From: Omphiscola glabra
Taxonomy: Eukaryota > Mollusca > Gastropoda > Lymnaeidae
NCBI GenBank assembly: GCA_964017045.1
Contig: OZ024808.1
Coordinates: 6,279,284 to 6,343,283, forward strand
Reading direction: 5' to 3'
DNA length: 64,000 nt
The notes below the pieces were generated by a model. It had not been told where the DNA came from. It saw only the letters and a program-made list of their open reading frames with translations, and did not search any database. The position numbers and the translations under genes are program-made. This document shows, one piece after another, positions 44,835 to 55,724 of this stretch (its first letter is position 1; each line of letters opens with the position of its first letter).

Positions 44835-45065
44835 TCTTAGTACACCGGCATTTCTATAACTCTAAACGAAATGAACAGATACAGATGGGACATTCTAGGT
44901 CTGTGCGAGATGACATGGAAAAACTTTGGAGAAACATCGACACAAGAAATCCACAGAATATATTTTAGTGGACTGGAGGACACACACGAACAAGGAGTTG
45001 GCTTCCTCGTCCATAAAAACCTTAAAAACAGTATTATGAGCTGTCGACCAATTTCGAGCCGGCTC
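44835..45065 (+). pseudogene. RTE-like retrotransposon endonuclease fragment
   Basis: Encodes MNRYRWDILGLCEMTWKNFG followed by IYFSGLEDTHEQGVGFLVHK and MSCRPISSRL. This is the familiar N-terminal part of the apurinic-type endonuclease of RTE-like LINEs, including the GLCEM...W and GVGFLV blocks. It stops abruptly after SSRL. Intron 1 of gene 2. Confidence 0.85.
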
Positions 45066-45364
45066 GAAAAAAACAGAAAAAACGAATAACATTAAAAAAT
45101 ATGGAAAAATAAAAAATAAGAAAATTATAGCACATAGCTGAGTAGTAGTGTCCAAAAGTGTAGCAAAGAGTGCTATTAGATTTTCTAGTTAGAAGCATTT
45201 CTTAGCGTATGTAGTGATATGCCACATTCTTAATACATTGTCGGTTCTAATAAGTTTCCTATAGAACGTTCGTGTTGGTAGTAGGTTCTGGTTCTGGTTC
45301 TGGCTCGGTACCTTGCTGCATCCATAAACTGGCATATGTGCAACGGTTGGGGAAGCGATGTTGC

Positions 45365-45968
45365 CAATCTAACGGCCCCTAGCAGATGCCAGGGCGGCCT
45401 TGAAGCTTTCGATCGTTGTCGAGTTCACGGCGGTATTGTCCAGGTTGTTCCAAGCAATTATGGTGCGTGGAAAGAATGACTGCTTATGTTGCACTGTGTT
45501 ACTCCGAGGCACAGTGAAGCATTTGTTATTGTTTCGGGTGTAATTTCTCATGGGGTTGTCAGATGTTAAGTCAGTGTTAAGTGACTGTTTGGCTCTAATT
45601 AATCGGCCTGGCTTCTGTGGGGTAAGATAATTGTTTGCTGGGATGGCCGGAATTAGCCCCATGGCCATTTTATATAAGAATGTTAGGTGGATCTTTTCTC
45701 GTCTGTCCTTGAGGGTGGGGATGTCAAATCTGTTTAAAAGGCCAGTGACGTAGCGATAGGTTTGCGATAGAACGGTCGTGTTGGTAGTAGGATTGCGATA
45801 GAACGTTCGTGTTGGTAGTAGGTTTGCGATAGAACGGTCGTGTTGGTAGTAGGTTTGCGATAGAACGTTCATGTTGGTTCGTACGCAGTGACCTTGTAAT
45901 TCGTTTTTCGTTCGGGTTCGGTCGTCAGCAGGATTCGAGTTCGGTGTATTCGGTTCGATTACCATCTA
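45365..45968 (-). pseudogene. CR1/Jockey-like LINE, C-terminal end
   Basis: Minus frame with the post-RT C-terminal region: RYVTGLLNRFDIPTLKDRRE, then IHLTFLYKMAMGLIPAIPAN, YLTPQKPGR, the FTVPRSNTVQHKQSFFPR block, and WNNLD...ESFKAALA. The family usually continues upstream with the RT core; here the upstream part is instead a 30-base tandem repeat (45755-45875). Distinct from the L2-like element at 33-35 kb. Confidence 0.85.
45755..45875. repeat. 30-bp minisatellite inside the LINE fragment
   Basis: Four copies around TTGCGATAGAACGTTCGTGT and TGGTAGTAGG. A single related copy at 45258-45287 continues into TTCTGG repeats. Confidence 0.9.
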
Positions 45969-46068
45969 TATTATTAAGCACTCTATGCCATCATATAACA
46001 GTTACTTCTAATAACACATTTTGAAACACATCTTATCTCAAGTTAAAAAAAGCATTTAACACACTCAC

Positions 46069-46111
46069 GTTTCTTGCGCGACGTGCCAGATTTTTTGTTA
46101 GTATCGGCCAT
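46069..46111 (-). CDS. Gene 2 first exon
   Basis: An ATG with A at -3 and G at +4 opens MADTNKKSGTSRKK, and the exon ends with one base (C) before the donor GTGAGTGT. That C plus CC of the next exon makes proline, so phases agree. The basic, Lys/Arg-rich start could serve nuclear entry or membrane contact; nothing more can be said. Upstream lies the likely 5' leader; no TATA box is evident. Confidence 0.6.
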
Positions 46112-46554
46112 ATTGTAGGCTAATAATCCGCTCTGTAGACTCGACTAACTAGTCGGCAGTTCAACTTTGATGATCCTGGTGTGTTTAACTTTGATGATCC
46201 TTGTGTGCTTGAAACTGTGACAACAATTAATACAAAGAACTGACTGTGTATCGGTGTAAAAGAATGTTTAAGCCTTATATTTAAAAAAAAAATCGTACAC
46301 TGGAAGACGTTTATTTTAACAACTGGATTGTTTGTGCGTAAGGTATTTAGACTACGTTACCACTGACAGTAGCGCCTACTCTATCTTAGACTACTTTACC
46401 ACTGACAGTAGCGCCCTTTCATCTACAGCTGTGGACTAGACTGTGCAGTACAATACCCACACACCATTTAGCCATCGGTGCATAGCAGACTTGTTTAGCG
46501 AGTTATATCTCTCATTGCTACAGGGGCCTACTGGGCCAAATATCGCTCTAACCC

Positions 46555-46590
46555 AGCAGTTCTCAATATGTGGGTCGCGACGTTTCCACA
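46555..46590 (+). mobile_element. SPIN/hAT-like terminal fragment
   Basis: CAGCAGTTCTCAATATGTGG followed by GTCGCGAC is close to the right-end inverted repeat of SPIN-like elements. Only one end is recognisable. Confidence 0.5.
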
Positions 46591-46599
46591 CTTGAACAA

Positions 46600-47029
46600 A
46601 ACTAACCATATAATTCACTGTAAGGCTAGACCCGCCTGAATGCTGATGGCTGGAGTTTGAGTCTTGACAGAAATCACTCCGACAACGGACAAATGACACG
46701 CGAAACTGCCGCGCAGTAACGTGACACAGGGAATAAAGGAAGTAAAACTACACATTAATTCTTTAATGCACCGTCTGTCGCCCACATCACGTGGTTTCAA
46801 TGGTTCCTGGTTGGTCTCCAAGTTAAACCAATATTTTAAAACCCGTTACTAATTTGGAATGTTATTACAACAAAGAATCATTTGTTGTGACTTTAATGCA
46901 AGATATAATCTGCCCCGACCCCCACCCCCACGTTTTTTAAAAAAAATCTCCACGGTTCAGTTGTCATAGATGTGTCGCTAACTCTTCAATGTAGTTTTCC
47001 ACATTTTAAAATTCCATCTGCTTTATTTT
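46600..47029. other. No gene seen
   Basis: Short ORFs on the minus strand (46436-46821) without recognisable motifs. Confidence 0.45.
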
Positions 47030-47685
47030 CCTTCAGCCATGAGCCAGTCCAGTAGCTAAAGACTGTAGTATCGGCAGCCATAAGCCAGCCTAGTAGCTGA
47101 AGACTCTAGTATCGGCAGCCATAAGCCAGTCTAGTAGCTGAAGTGTCTAGTATCGACAGCCATAAGCCAGTCCAGTAGCTGAAGACTCTAGTATCGGCAG
47201 CCATACGGCAATCCAGTAGCTGAAGACTCTAGTAACGGCAGCCATACGGCAATCCAGTAGCTGAAGACTCTAGTAACGGCAGCCAACAGTCCAGTAGCTG
47301 AAGACTCTAGTAACGGCAGCCAACAGTCCAGTAGCTGAAGACTCTAGTAACGGCAGCCAACAGTCCAGTAGCTGAAGACTCTAGTAACGGCAGCCAACAG
47401 TCCAGTAGCTGAAGACTCTAGTAACGGCAGCCAACAGTCCAGTAGCTGAAGACTCTAGTAACGGCAGCCAACAGTCCAGTAGCTGAAGACTCTAGTAACG
47501 GCAGCCAACAGTCCAGTAGCTGAAGACTCTAGTAACGGCAGCCAACAGTCCAGTAGCTGAAGACTCTAGTAACGGCAGCCAACAGTCAAGTAGCTGAAGA
47601 CTCTAGTAACGGCAGCCAACAGTCCAGTAGCTGAAGACTCTAGTAACGGCAGCCAACAGTCCAGTAGCTGAAGTATCTAGTATCA
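47030..47685. repeat. 37-bp minisatellite
   Basis: About 17 copies around AGTCCAGTAGCTGAAGACTC and TAGTAACGGCAGCC. The left five are divergent; the middle ten nearly identical. Confidence 0.95.
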
Positions 47686-47689
47686 TTAA

Positions 47690-48107
47690 TCTCCTCAACT
47701 GTTGTTTAAATAACAACATAAAACAGACATTTTGAAAAAAAAGTCTTTCCAAACATTCTTTACTAACAATTTTTGCAAAGGAATTGATGTCGGCGATATC
47801 CTATCCAAATATTTCAATAACTTTTTTTTGCATAAACTCTGCCTTACTTCTCTTCACACTCTACAAATACAACCATGAAAGACATTTGTCGATCACTGTT
47901 GAACGAAGCCAAGTTTTGACTGTACTTGGCAGCAAGTCGATAGGCTGTATGTCATTTTTAATATCTTGTTATTGTTGCTGCATGCTGTAAAAATCAAGCC
48001 AGTTCATTGCTTCAAGGTCAAAGATGTCATATGAGTACAAACTGATAATGATATCAACGCTCCTCTTAAACTCAACACGATTAAGACATGTCAAGATAGC
48101 AGACTGA
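47690..48107. other. No gene seen
   Basis: ORFs of about 70-100 codons on each strand without motifs. Confidence 0.45.
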
Positions 48108-48365
48108 GGTCTGAGTAGCTGGAACTGGGGACTGTTGTCTCCAGAGAAACAGTTGGTCTGAGATGAAATGATAGGATATAAGTACGGATCAAGGTCTGAG
48201 TAGCTGGAACTGGGGACTGTTGTCTCCAGAGAAACAGTTGGTCTGAGATGAAATGATAGGATATAAGTACGGATCAAGGTCTGAGTAGCTGGAACTGGGG
48301 ACTGTTGTCTCCAGAGAAACAGTTGGTCTGAGATGAAATGATAGGATATAAGTACGGATCAAGGT
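48108..48365. repeat. 85-bp tandem repeat, three copies
   Basis: Three essentially identical 85-base units starting GGTCTGAGTAGCTGGAACTG. Within each, CTGTTGTCTCCAGAGAAACAG can form a hairpin. Confidence 0.95.
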
Positions 48366-48424
48366 GAAATTATAGACAGATCCATTGGTGCGGAAACGGA
48401 TTGGCAAGTCGGTGGTGGAGTCAC

Positions 48425-48512
48425 TTTCCACATGAGCACGAGGTCCGTGGTGCAGTCACTTTCCACATGAGCACGAGGTCCGTGGTGGAGTCACTTTCCA
48501 CATGAGCACGAG
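48425..48512. repeat. 35-bp repeat, three copies
   Basis: Copies around AGTCACTTTCCACATGAGCA, 60 bases after the 85-bp array. Confidence 0.9.
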
Positions 48513-48582
48513 GAAAGTCATTGTACTTAGGGAAAGCTGTTGCTATCAAAGCGCCTTGATACCCGCGATGAAAACAATAGAA

Positions 48583-48885
48583 AATAGACATACTGGACCT
48601 TTAAGATGACTAGAATAGACATACTGGACCTTTAAGATGACTAGAATAGACATACTGGACCTTTAAGATGACTAGAATATACATACTGGACCTTTAAGAT
48701 GACTAGAATAGACATACTGGACCTTTAAGATGACTAGAATAGACATACTGGACCTTTAAGATGACTAGAATAGACATACTGGACCTTTAAGATGACTAGA
48801 ATAGACATACTGGACCTTTAAGATGACTAGAATAGACATACTGGACCTTTAAGATGACTAGAATAGACATACTGGACCTTTAAGA
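48583..48885. repeat. 31-bp minisatellite
   Basis: Ten nearly identical copies around GACATACTGGACCTTTAAGA with TGACTAGAATA. Confidence 0.95.
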
Positions 48886-48889
48886 TCGG

Positions 48890-49335
48890 TATGGATTAAT
48901 TAGTGAACGACATAACAAAACATACGACAGTTGAGATGTTGACTAACATATTGACCAAAATCAAATAATTGATTGCCATATCACAGTCAAAATTATTATG
49001 TGTTGATATTTGATTGTGACATCTGAGTAACGCCAATAGTTATGAAATGATCAGGTCACTACTTTTAGTTTGTTCTTCAACGTGTTGGTCCTTTCATTAT
49101 AGTGTCGTTGATGTGGACACAGTTGCTAGGTTACAAAATGTCTTACACACCATCATTATCAAATGACTTCTTTTTTTATTTAGCTTGCTTCTCAGTCCAC
49201 TTGGCCATTAACGTTTGCTGCTGCGTACCTGCAGGTCTGTCCTTGTTATCCATATTAATTGTACTGGCATAAATAAATCTGTTTATCCCTAGGTTATCTT
49301 TGACTACGACTAGTATCACCGTGTCTATCACTTCA
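48890..49335. other. No gene seen
   Basis: AT-rich; nothing supported. Confidence 0.5.
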
Positions 49336-49394
49336 GAATGACCGTACATGGATCAGCAGTTCTACTACCCGTGTATCGAAAAAACGGTTCCCTT

Positions 49395-49600
49395 ATATTC
49401 CACGTTTACCAGCTAACTACAAAACTCCTAACTCGAACTCATTCGAGATTCCCGTTCCCATACTGTCCACCTGGCGTCTCCCTGCCTCCCAAGCTATCAT
49501 GTCGTCCACACTCTCCAGGTGGTGTCGCCTATGCAACCACGATATCAACTCTGAAACACATTTTATTTATCCACTACATCCCACTCGTATGCTGATCGTG
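49395..49600 (+). pseudogene. Possible LINE C-terminal zinc-knuckle fragment
   Basis: The second plus frame reads RWCRLCNHDINSETHFIYPL, close to the CxxC...H motif near the end of many LINE polyproteins. It is followed at once by a minisatellite. No RT core is nearby. Confidence 0.35.
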
Positions 49601-49604
49601 TTTA

Positions 49605-50265
49605 TCCGCCCCCTCTGGTTACGCATCAGGCTACTGGCACTGCCCCCCTCTGGTACGCATCACGCTACTGGCACTGCACCCCTCTGGTACGCATCAGGCT
49701 ACTGGCACTGCCCCCCTCTGGTACGCATCAGGCTACTGGCACTGCCCCCCTCTGGTACGAATCAGGCTACTGGCACTGCCCCCCTCTGGTACGCATCAGG
49801 CTACTGGCACTGCCCCCCTCTGTTACGCATCAGGCTCTGGCACTGCCCCCCTCTGGTACGCATCAGGCTACTAGCACTGCCCCCCTCTGGTACGCATCAG
49901 GCTCTGCCATTGCCCCCCTCTGGTACGCATCAGGCTACTGGCACTGCCCCCCTCTGGTACGCATCAGGCTCTGGCATTGCCCCCCTCTGGTACGCATCAG
50001 GCTACTGGCACTGCCCCCCTCTAGTACGCATCAGGCTACTGGCACTGCCCCCCTCTGGTACGCATCAGGCTACTGGCACTGCCCCCCCTCTGGTACGCAT
50101 CAGGCTACTGGCACTGCCCCCCTCTGGTACGCATCAGGCTACTGGCACTGCCCTCCTCTGGTACGCATCAGGCTACTGGCACTGTCCCCCTCTGGTACGC
50201 ATCAGGCTACTGGCACTGCCCCCCTCTGTTACGCATCAGGCTACTGGCACTGCCCCCCTACACCC
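49605..50265. repeat. 34-bp minisatellite
   Basis: About 20 copies around TACGCATCAGGCTACTGGCA and CTGCCCCCCTCTGG, several lacking ACT. The 260-codon ORF is the repeat read through. Confidence 0.95.
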
Positions 50266-50269
50266 TGAT

Positions 50270-50984
50270 GAATTTGTGTAAAAGAAACACCACACACAAC
50301 GCAGTCAAGACATAGATTGTACTAAGGTTTAGTGAATGGATGCGGACAGTAACAAAGCTTGTAGTTATTCTAGCGCAACAAAAGCCAGACTAGTTTTAAC
50401 ATGATATATATATATCCACCTGGGGTTCACGAGTCGCAGTGAAATATCTCCACATTTTCTCCTTTTTGGAATGTTTCTCTCAAATTGTTATTCCTCCATA
50501 GTTGGATATCGCTTATTAGCTAAACTTTTCCCTCATAACAATAAATCGTGTTGAAGATCTCGGGTGGCAGTGTGTAATTTCTTAACAACACCATGTAGAA
50601 CGCTGTGTAGCATTCACTCACGTTGTTTTGACAGTCTGAGAAATTAACTTGAAAGAATTGCCCCACCTTCACTACTCATCGACTAGACTGCGTCAGCTGT
50701 GTACCCCTGATAGCTATCTCATTGGTAGTAAAATTCTCACACGATGTCGAACACTTTATTTAATAAAAAATAAAATTGCAAGAGTTTTTCATGGAGGAAG
50801 AAGGAAGATGGGATCTGACACACAGCTCCCACAAAGATAGTGCATCAAAAGACTGGCGATGTTACCATTGGGCTCATTATTGTGCCGTCATCTGTCTCTC
50901 TATCATGAGAGTTCACGTGCAGCAGTGAGACCTCTCGAACATTTTCGCACATCGGAGCGCCGAGTACTATATAAGTACTCAAAT
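50270..50984. other. No gene seen
   Basis: A short ORF at 50649-50840 has no motif. Confidence 0.45.
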
Positions 50985-51850
50985 CAATCAATCAAACCTA
51001 TCCCTGTGGCGCTACAGCCCATGTATGGTTTTAGCCTGCCTCACCACTTCCTTCCACTCAGACCTAACTAATGCTTTTCTTTTCCTTGCTTGGATTCCCT
51101 GTTGTTGTAGAGCTTTTTTCCACATCACCCATCCATCTGTTGTTGGTCTGTCATAGGTCTGTACTAGGTCTGTCATAGGTCTGTACTAGGTCTGTACTAG
51201 GTCTGTACTAGGTCTGTACTAGGTCTGTACTAGGTCTGTACTAGGTCTGTACTAGGTCTGTCCTAGGTCTGTACTAGGTCTGTACTAGGTCTGTACTAGG
51301 TCTGTACTAGGTCTGTACTAGGTCTGTACTAGGTCTGTACTAGGTCTGTACTAGGTCTGTCCTAGGTCTGTCCTAGGTCTGTACTAGGTCTGTCCTAGGT
51401 CTGTACTAGGTCTGTACTAGGTCTGTACTAGGTCTGTACTAGGTCTGTACTAGGTCTGTACTAGGTCTGTACTAGGTCTGTACTAGGTCTGTCCTAGGTC
51501 TGTCCTAGGTCTGTACTAGGTCTGTACTAGGTCTGTACTAGGTCTGTACTAGGTCTGTCCTAGGTCTGTACTATGTCTGTCCTAGGTCTGTACTAGGTCT
51601 GTACTAGGTCTGTACTAGGTCTGTACTAGGTCTGTACTAGGTCTGTACTAGGTCTGTACTAGGTCTGTACTAGGTCTGTACTAGGTCTGTCCTAGGTCTG
51701 TCCTAGGTCTGTCCTAGGTCTGTACTAGGTCTGTCCTAGGTCTGTACTAGGTCTGTCATAGGTCTGTACTAGGTCTGTCCTAGGTCTGCTTTTGTGCCGT
51801 TTTCCTCTCGGGTTTTGGTGATGCACCCTCTTCACTCCTCTGTGGTGTGT
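50985..51850. repeat. Dispersed-repeat-like sequence split by an 11-bp array
   Basis: TCAATCAATCAAACCTATCC, CTGTGGCGCTACAGCCCATG and GCCTGCCTCACCAC are typical of an interspersed mollusc repeat as I recall it. The sequence appears to resume after the array with CTTTTGTGCCGTTTTCCTCT. Only one copy is in this window, so this is a weak call. Confidence 0.4.
51145..51787. repeat. 11-bp minisatellite
   Basis: About 58 copies of AGGTCTGTACT; one position alternates between TACT, TCCT and rarely TCAT, giving a two-letter variant string. AGGTCTG is otherwise almost invariant. Confidence 0.97.
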
Positions 51851-51854
51851 GAGC

Positions 51855-52657
51855 ACTAATTGGGATTATTCTAAAGGGCGTTACTTGTAGGCATCTTTTG
51901 ACAGATTTTCAGCCCCACCCCTTATTGCTCGACATTACATTGTATAAATGATTTATGCGAACAACTTTGTTGTGAGGAGTTGTTTGATTGATTCCCAAAC
52001 ACGCTGAGATGTGTTGAGGTTTTATTATTATAATTTATTTAAGAATATTATGAAAAATTCATTAACTATTGTATGTACATTTCAAAACTGGAAAATACAA
52101 ATATATTTGTTGAAGAAAGTTCACATAGTTTGCATGGCAAATAATGAAGATCATACAACACATTTAACATATCCGTTAAAAATTAAAAAAAGTAGGTAAT
52201 ATTTTAAGTCGAAGTAACTCAACAAAAGGTTGAGGCATCCACAGTAAAAATCCACTTAGTTTCGTTTTACATGGATGTTACTGGTAACTGAAAAAACTAC
52301 ACTTCCTAATAGTGAGGAAATGAATTTTTCTGGACATAATTAATGTACTATTTATGTACTAGAGCTTGACCTGACAGGTTTTTGACACCGTGTCCGGGAA
52401 TAATAGAGGTGGGTCCAAATGTTTTTAAAAAGTTAAGTTCTCATTTTCAATAATATGCAACGAAATCTACTGCCCTATGGCGTCAACCGTTCGTGTCAAG
52501 AAATAACCCATTGATAGGAACGGGCAGTTGTCGGATCCCGGCATAGAAATGACGTTGTACAAAAACCCATGGGCAAAGAAGATACTGTCGTTCATTTTAT
52601 TCAAAAACTTTGGAAACAACAGTCACAGTGGAACGAAGATAGCAAATTATTTCAAGG
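51855..52657. other. No gene seen
   Basis: AT-rich; short ORF at 52011-52199 has no support. Confidence 0.5.
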
Positions 52658-53039
52658 AGTACAGACAGGGCCGTCTTAACAACATAGGGGGCCTTGGGCA
52701 CAGCAATGCACTGGGGCCCCCTAGCAACACAACATACCTGTGCCGCGAGAAGGGGGCGAAGGGGGCACTCGCCCCATGCTCAAACAGTGGGGGGGGGGGG
52801 CAAACAGTTGCTGATTCCCACCAACTCACCAAGATGAATAAAAATGTAAAATAAAAATAAACATTAAATTAAATTAAGTTAAACTACGATGAATTCAATT
52901 TATTGATACACAATACAAAATCATTCAAAATCCATAATAGTTTTAAAACGTTATCAGAAATAAACTAAAATAATAACAGAGGATGATAAAGTACAATTAT
53001 TGACAGATAGAGGAATAAATTATTTAATATAAATCGACA

Positions 53040-54920
53040 TAATGGCTTGCGTAATTTTTTGCATAGAAATTCTTTATAATTTGTTAATTGTCGATGGTCT
53101 TAAGGATGTCATTTTCCATGCACATAAGTGTAAGCCAGCTCAAACGTTTTTGTCTCACTGTATTGCGAAGCTGATTTTTTATGAGCATGAAAATGAACGT
53201 TCCCCTGTACAGTGGGTTATCATCACGGACATGAAGACTCTGATTGCAATTTCAAAATTAGGAAATACAGATGTCAAGTTGTCTGTCATTATTTGTTCAT
53301 TCAAAGCAATAATAGTGTCACAATTTTCATAAAGACCCAGGTAGTTCTTGAAATCCTTCCATTCATTTAATAAGTCATCCTTATTAAGGTCTTTGTGAAA
53401 CATATGAGCTATGTCAGATCTTCACACTTTCTATTTAGCTCATCGGAATCAATTGTTTTTAATTTTGTAAATTTTCAATCCAAAAATAAGCTTGTTTACA
53501 TTGTGTCATGTCAGAGTTCAGGGAGTCCAAAATATGGAGAAAAGTTTTGATCTTATCAAATTGATCAATCTGTTACTTCTGCTGGTCCATCATATCTACT
53601 TAGACTTCGATTTCGTTTCATATACTCCAATTCTGGACACATTCTCTTGGCCTTACGTTAATAGTTACTAAACTTTTCTCTAATTTCTTGAAGATAGGAG
53701 TTCAGAGACTCAAGAAGTTTTATGGCTACATGTATGTCAGCATATTTTGACTGCATGAAAAAATTGTCAAAAAGATCGTTTCCAGGTTGTCCATTTTCTT
53801 GCTTAGCCCTTCTGCCTCTCGCCTCGTACTCACTTCCTGATCAGTGTCAACTTAGTCCTTTTACCTCACGCCTCGTACTCACTTCCTGATCAGTGTCAGC
53901 TTAGTCCTTCTGCCTCACGCCTCGTACTCACTTCCTGATTAGTGTCAGCTTAGTCCTTCTGCCTCTCGCCTCGTACTCACTTCCTGATCAGTGTCAGCTT
54001 AGTCCTTCTGCCTCACGCCTCGTACTCACTTCCTGATCAGTGTCAGCTTAGTCCTGTTACCTCACGCCTCGTACTCACTTCCTGATCAGTGTCAGCTTAG
54101 TCCTTCTGCCTCACGCCTCGTACTCACTTCCTGATTAGTGTCAGCTTAGTCCTTCTGCCTCTCGCCTCGTACTCACTTCCTGATCAGTGTCAGCTTAGTT
54201 CTTCTGCCTCACGCCTCGTACTCACTTCCTGATCAGTGTCAGCTTAGTCCTTCTGCCTCTCGCCTCGTACTCACTTCCTGATCAGTGTCAGCTTAGTCCT
54301 TCTGCCTCTCGCCTCGTACTCACTTCCTGATCAGTGTCAGCTGATGTAGAATCCATCGCATCATGCAGAGTATGGACGGCATCAAAATGTGCTGACCATC
54401 TTGTGTCAGACAGACGCTTTACGACAACGAGAGATTTTCTTAAAAGGAAGATACCAGAACATTCAATCGCTGTGTAGAAACTGAGAAAAGGGTATACAGG
54501 CGCTGATCAGTCAAAGAATTTTCCAACTTGCAGACTACACTGCTGCTTTTAAGCCTACTAAGTTTAGGCTGCGTCCAGCATGAGGGTACACTATGCCTCA
54601 GTTTGGAAGGTTGCAGTCATGATTCTGACGCAATGCTGGCCCATTGCGAACCCAGTACTAAACTGTACAAGTATTCTTAATATTCCATAGCCTGTGATCT
54701 GTGTCGTGAATCACACTCTCGTTTTCCGATACAGTTTTGTGTGTTTCATCTTTTGCAATTTGCAGGGGAGGAATAGTTAATGATATGCCTGGAACTGGAT
54801 TGCTGGATACAGTAGTGGATGTAGATGACGCTACTGTATTTTGAGGAGCAGAACTAGTAACTTGTCTCCAACTTGTCAAAAAAGTATTTGTCTCCACTTT
54901 CCAACTCACAAGTGCCCGAC
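53040..54920 (-). pseudogene. hAT transposase (ZMYM/TTF-finger-like type), degenerate
   Basis: Minus-strand fragments in order. Near 54420: VVKRLSDTRWSAHFDAVHTL, a hallmark block. Near 53500-53570: FDKIKTFLHILDSLNSD and QAYFWIEN. At 53179-53403: LTSVFPNFEIAIRVFMSVMI then THCTGERSFSCS. In the next frame: KNQLRNTVRQKRLSWLTLMC then ENDILKTID, the C-terminal dimerisation region. Stops and frameshifts separate them, so it cannot make an active enzyme. The N-terminal finger region is not clear; the ORF at 54658-54909 may be its start. Confidence 0.75.
53805..54345. repeat. 49-bp minisatellite inside the transposase
   Basis: About 11 copies around CTCGTACTCACTTCCTGATC and AGTGTCAGCTTAGTCC. On the minus strand the unit continues the transposase frame (STSADTDQEVSTRREAEGLS), so it expanded from transposase coding sequence. 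Confidence 0.95.
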
Positions 54921-55724
54921 TATAAAACGATCATTGGGAAATGACTGATATGGTGCAATCAATCAAATCGATCTATGTGTTTGAGCTATACTGTGTAATG
55001 TAAGATGAACATGACTTTCAGATTGTAACAGTGACTGTAAATGATTATTATACCTAAACACCTATATATTTCTGTCTTCAGCTCAAATCTACGGTGACTT
55101 TTGGGTTCTATTTATCTTCTAAATATGTTTTTCAGACACAGAAAACCATATAATTTTTAGTCTAGAAATAATCAATCTATTTGTTTGTTATATTTAAAAT
55201 AAATTTACTTTGAAAAGAATTATTCATTGGTGACCTACAAATTCCTTTATATAATGCTAATTAACTTCAGTCGTACTTTAACTGGTGCTAGAATAGACTT
55301 TTCATCACTTATTGCCCTAGCTGTGGCGTAGTTAGGGTTAATACCGCCCGGGGACAACATCTTTGTCTAACATGATTGTAAACATAAATTCTTACCTAAC
55401 TTTTATTTCGATTCATATCTGGGAAATGTAAAACTTGTTGTCGAGAGTTATTCCCCTTTAAAAGTTTTAAAACTGTCCAACTTTGATTCGCATTTATAAT
55501 ATTAATTTTGGAAAATGCTGATATATAGCGTGGGATAAAATTAGGATTTTGGGAATTTTAAATCCAATTAAATTGTCAAAATATTTCAATAGTCATTAAA
55601 AAAAATATGTAAAGCATGATGCTTCTAAAAGAGTGAGTCCTCTAGAAACGTGGGGCCCCTGCAAGCGCGGGGCCCTGGGCCAGTGCCCACTGGGCCCATG
55701 CCTTAAGACGGCACTGAGTACAGA

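Larger units (their letters stand above)
52666..55716 (-). mobile_element. hAT transposon with perfect 8-bp target duplication
   Basis: The ends CAGGGCCGTCTTAAC (52666) and TTAAGACGGCACTG (to 55716) are inverted repeats, with further pairing of GGGCCTTGGGCAC-type sequence inside. AGTACAGA flanks exactly on both sides (52658-52665 and 55717-55724). The 3051-base element holds a broken transposase on the minus strand and a minisatellite. Terminal sequence and target length are those of the hAT superfamily. Confidence 0.9.

Noticed and set aside
49499..50281. 260-codon ORF
   Set aside because: Mostly the 34-base array. Only the first ~30 codons may be a LINE relic.
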